A DNA stretch of 64,000 bases from assembly GCF_001949145.1 (NCBI RefSeq), contig NW_019091628.1, positions 148,873-212,872 of the forward strand, given 5' to 3'. Both the position numbers and the translations under genes were made by a program. The notes beneath the pieces are model-generated. The model was given only the letters and a program-made list of their open reading frames with translations, made no database searches and was not told the DNA's origin. Below are positions 58,901 through 61,900 of the stretch, in pieces (the stretch's first letter is position 1; every line of letters starts with the position of its first letter). This DNA is from Acanthaster planci (lineage: Eukaryota; Echinodermata; Asteroidea; Valvatida; Acanthasteridae).

Positions 58901-61900
58901 CCGATGATTTGCCCTATGGTGTGCCCGTGTACTTCACGCGTACCGATGTGCACAACCGGCCTCTACTTGTCGTTTTCATCCATGGGGTCACTCATTTTAT
59001 AGCATGGAATTGACACTTCCAGTAACAAATGTACACTCGGTTTGCTTTTGTACACGGACAGTCTTGACACATCACCAACACACACGATTTTGTAAATACT
59101 ATAATCTACAGAGGACCCTGTGACACCTTTTTCCGAAGCAGCAGAACCTCGCTTCATTTCACTGATGAAACAAATCAATATTTACTCCTTTCTGTTTCAC
59201 GCAGCGATGCCCATGGACGTTATAGTTCGCCCCCCAGGTAAATAAAGCCCCTCTCTTTCTGTGTTAACTTTAATACACTCCCCTCAGTTTACTCTCTTGA
59301 TAATTTGTGGGATTTCAGAGCCAAGGCTCTCAGCAGCAAGTAAATGACATTGTGTCCACTGCTGCTTGTACAGTCACCAAGATATTTGGGTCATTCCATG
59401 AGGTTGGGGCACAATTTGTGACAGTGTCCTTGTTACATGGGTAACTTTTACCCCCTGTCACGACCTGTAGAGTGGGTCATTTACTCTATAAACATAACAC
59501 ATCCCTCTGTATTCAGCCTTGCAAGATGTATAACAATGTCGATTTGGAATCCACAGGCAGGGAAATAGCTGTTCATTTTTCGTAACCCATGTAACAATTG
59601 ACACTGTCCCAAATTGTGCCCCAACCTCATGGAATGACCCTTTTGCCAAGTAAATAATGTACATTGGCTCTTTGCACGCTGCCGCCATAAGCATGCAGAG
59701 CCTCGATCTGGCAGCTCTGCACAATGAAACATAGCCGGTTCAGTGATTCCCATGTATCTGTGGCGTAGTAATTTTGCGCATGCTGCGTTACTTCTTATAC
59801 CACGCGATTGGACAATATTTCAAAGAGCTGCGTTGACGCGATTCTGACGCGACTGTACAAGCTGTCAGTCCGAGGCTCGGCATGCCTATGGCAGCAGCGT
59901 GCAAAGAGCAAAGGTACACTCATTTGTCCATCCTTGTGGGCTGTGTGCTTTAACAGTTTAGTGAGGATGCCTGACAATGGGGGCGAAGGCCTCACCCAAC
60001 ACACGCGGGCACTTTCTCAGTCCTTACAATCCCTCTCCTGAAGACAGAACCTGTTTAAAGGCTAGCTGCAATCAATGGTTTTGATTTCAAACCTGTAAAA
60101 TGCCCCTTTGGGCCTCAGCAAACCTTATTTTCAACTTTGGTTTCACTATTTCAAAGGGTATTTTAATGCCTGGTTGGTGTTTATGCTAATGAGTATTTCC
60201 ATAGTCATGAGCAAAACTGTGATGTCATCTCAGGAAGAAGCCTCAATGTTGCTTTAGTTTGCACACAGAAAGTTCTGTGTTTTTTAGACTTTTCTGGACT
60301 AAGTTTTTCTCTTCTTTGCTGATCCATCGTTGTTTATGTGCATAGCAATAAGAAACCGTCAATCCCTCTCTCAGAAACGTTATCAGTTAATAAATCTGGG
60401 CTCACAAATTGAACAGAAATAGCTATGCGCTGTCTTCCTTAGATGATTTCATAGCAACAGCGCCCTCAGTTGTCCAGGAAAGCATGGATAATTTTGGTTG
60501 TTTAAAAGTGTACACTTTTCAATGCATTTAACCAAATAGGAGTGTGGCAGAGTTTTCATACATTGAAGAAAAGTATAAAGAAGCAGAAAAATTGTGTCGA
60601 AGAGAAATTCATTGCAGCTACACTTCCGTTTAACAAAATCCTGCAGTTTGGTTGAATGGGGGGGTTTCCAGCTGGCGATAAAAGCCTTTCAACCCTTTTT
60701 GTATTGCAGGCCGTCGTCGCCGAAGGGACGTCAGTTGTAAGTAGAATCGTGGCATTCTTGCATAACAATTCTCGCTAAGATGGCTGACTTTCACATTTAA
60801 AGGGCTTTAAGTCATGGTCTGTCTCATCAATGATCCACAGATTTGGTAGAGCCAGAATCAAGCCTTCCCTTTTGGTTCATGAGCCAGACTCAGCTAGTGG
60901 TATACATGCTTGTCATCCTGATAAGCGTGATGTTTATGAAGAGAAACCGCTCATGTTATTGTTGGCCAACTTCAGTGCAGTGGGGTTGTGAAGTTGCTCG
61001 AGGCAGGCATTACCTGCTCTGTTAGACGAATTTACGCACTGTTTAAAAAATTTGAGAGCAATATCAAGCTAGTTGTAGAAAAACATGAGAAACTGCCTTT
61101 ACTGTATGATTGTATAATGCCGTTAGACAGTAATATGTCGATGATCAGCTGGGGCCAAATGTCAGAAAGCTGCTGAGTGAACAAATATGCTAAGCTGAGC
61201 CGAAACAGGTTACCAGCCAAAAGGTCATAATATGTATATTGTTGGTGACTAGCAACTTGCTATTTTTGCTCAGCTTGTAGCTTTGCTAAGCAAGATTTTG
61301 CACTCAGCGGCTCTGTGAGATTGTACCCTGCTTACTGTTCTTTGTTTCGATCTGTCGCTAATCTCTTGTGCTCTGACTCTCTCACAGTGGATGAATGCAA
61401 CGTGGATCTGGGCATGGCCTCCGGACGCATCGCCGACAACCAGATCTCCTCCTCCTCCAGCAAGGACGCGTCCAGTCTGGCCAAGCACGCCAGACCCACG
61501 CTGGGCGGCTGGACGGCACAGCGCAGCGACACTGACCAGTGGCTGATGGTGGACGTTGCGGTACCCACCGAGGTGAGCTCGGTCTATCTTTTACCCTTCT
61601 CGGATCCTTCAAAATCAACCAGGAATTCTTTTAGGATTTTGTAGGGTTGAGGAAGGTAAAGCCAAGCCTCTGTGTCATTAGTTAGGGCTTAGTGATCCTT
61701 GATGGTTAACCTTGACAGACCTGAAGATTCCCAAATTTGGTATGATTGTTACACACCGTAGCGGGTTGGGGCTCAGTGACAAAATGTGCCCCTGGATTGA
61801 AACTTAATGACGATTGGTTACGACAAAATCACTTGCATAATTTTGATGTACAAAGTACAACAAAAGTGCTTTCATTGCTTGATTTGGTCCAGTGGTCTAG

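Noticed and set aside
60841-61026. An acceptor-led ORF with a membrane-span-like LVVYMLVILISVMFM segment
   Set aside because: It would give a membrane-anchored end if spliced after exon 38, but no supporting signal is seen, and exon 39 fits directly after exon 38.
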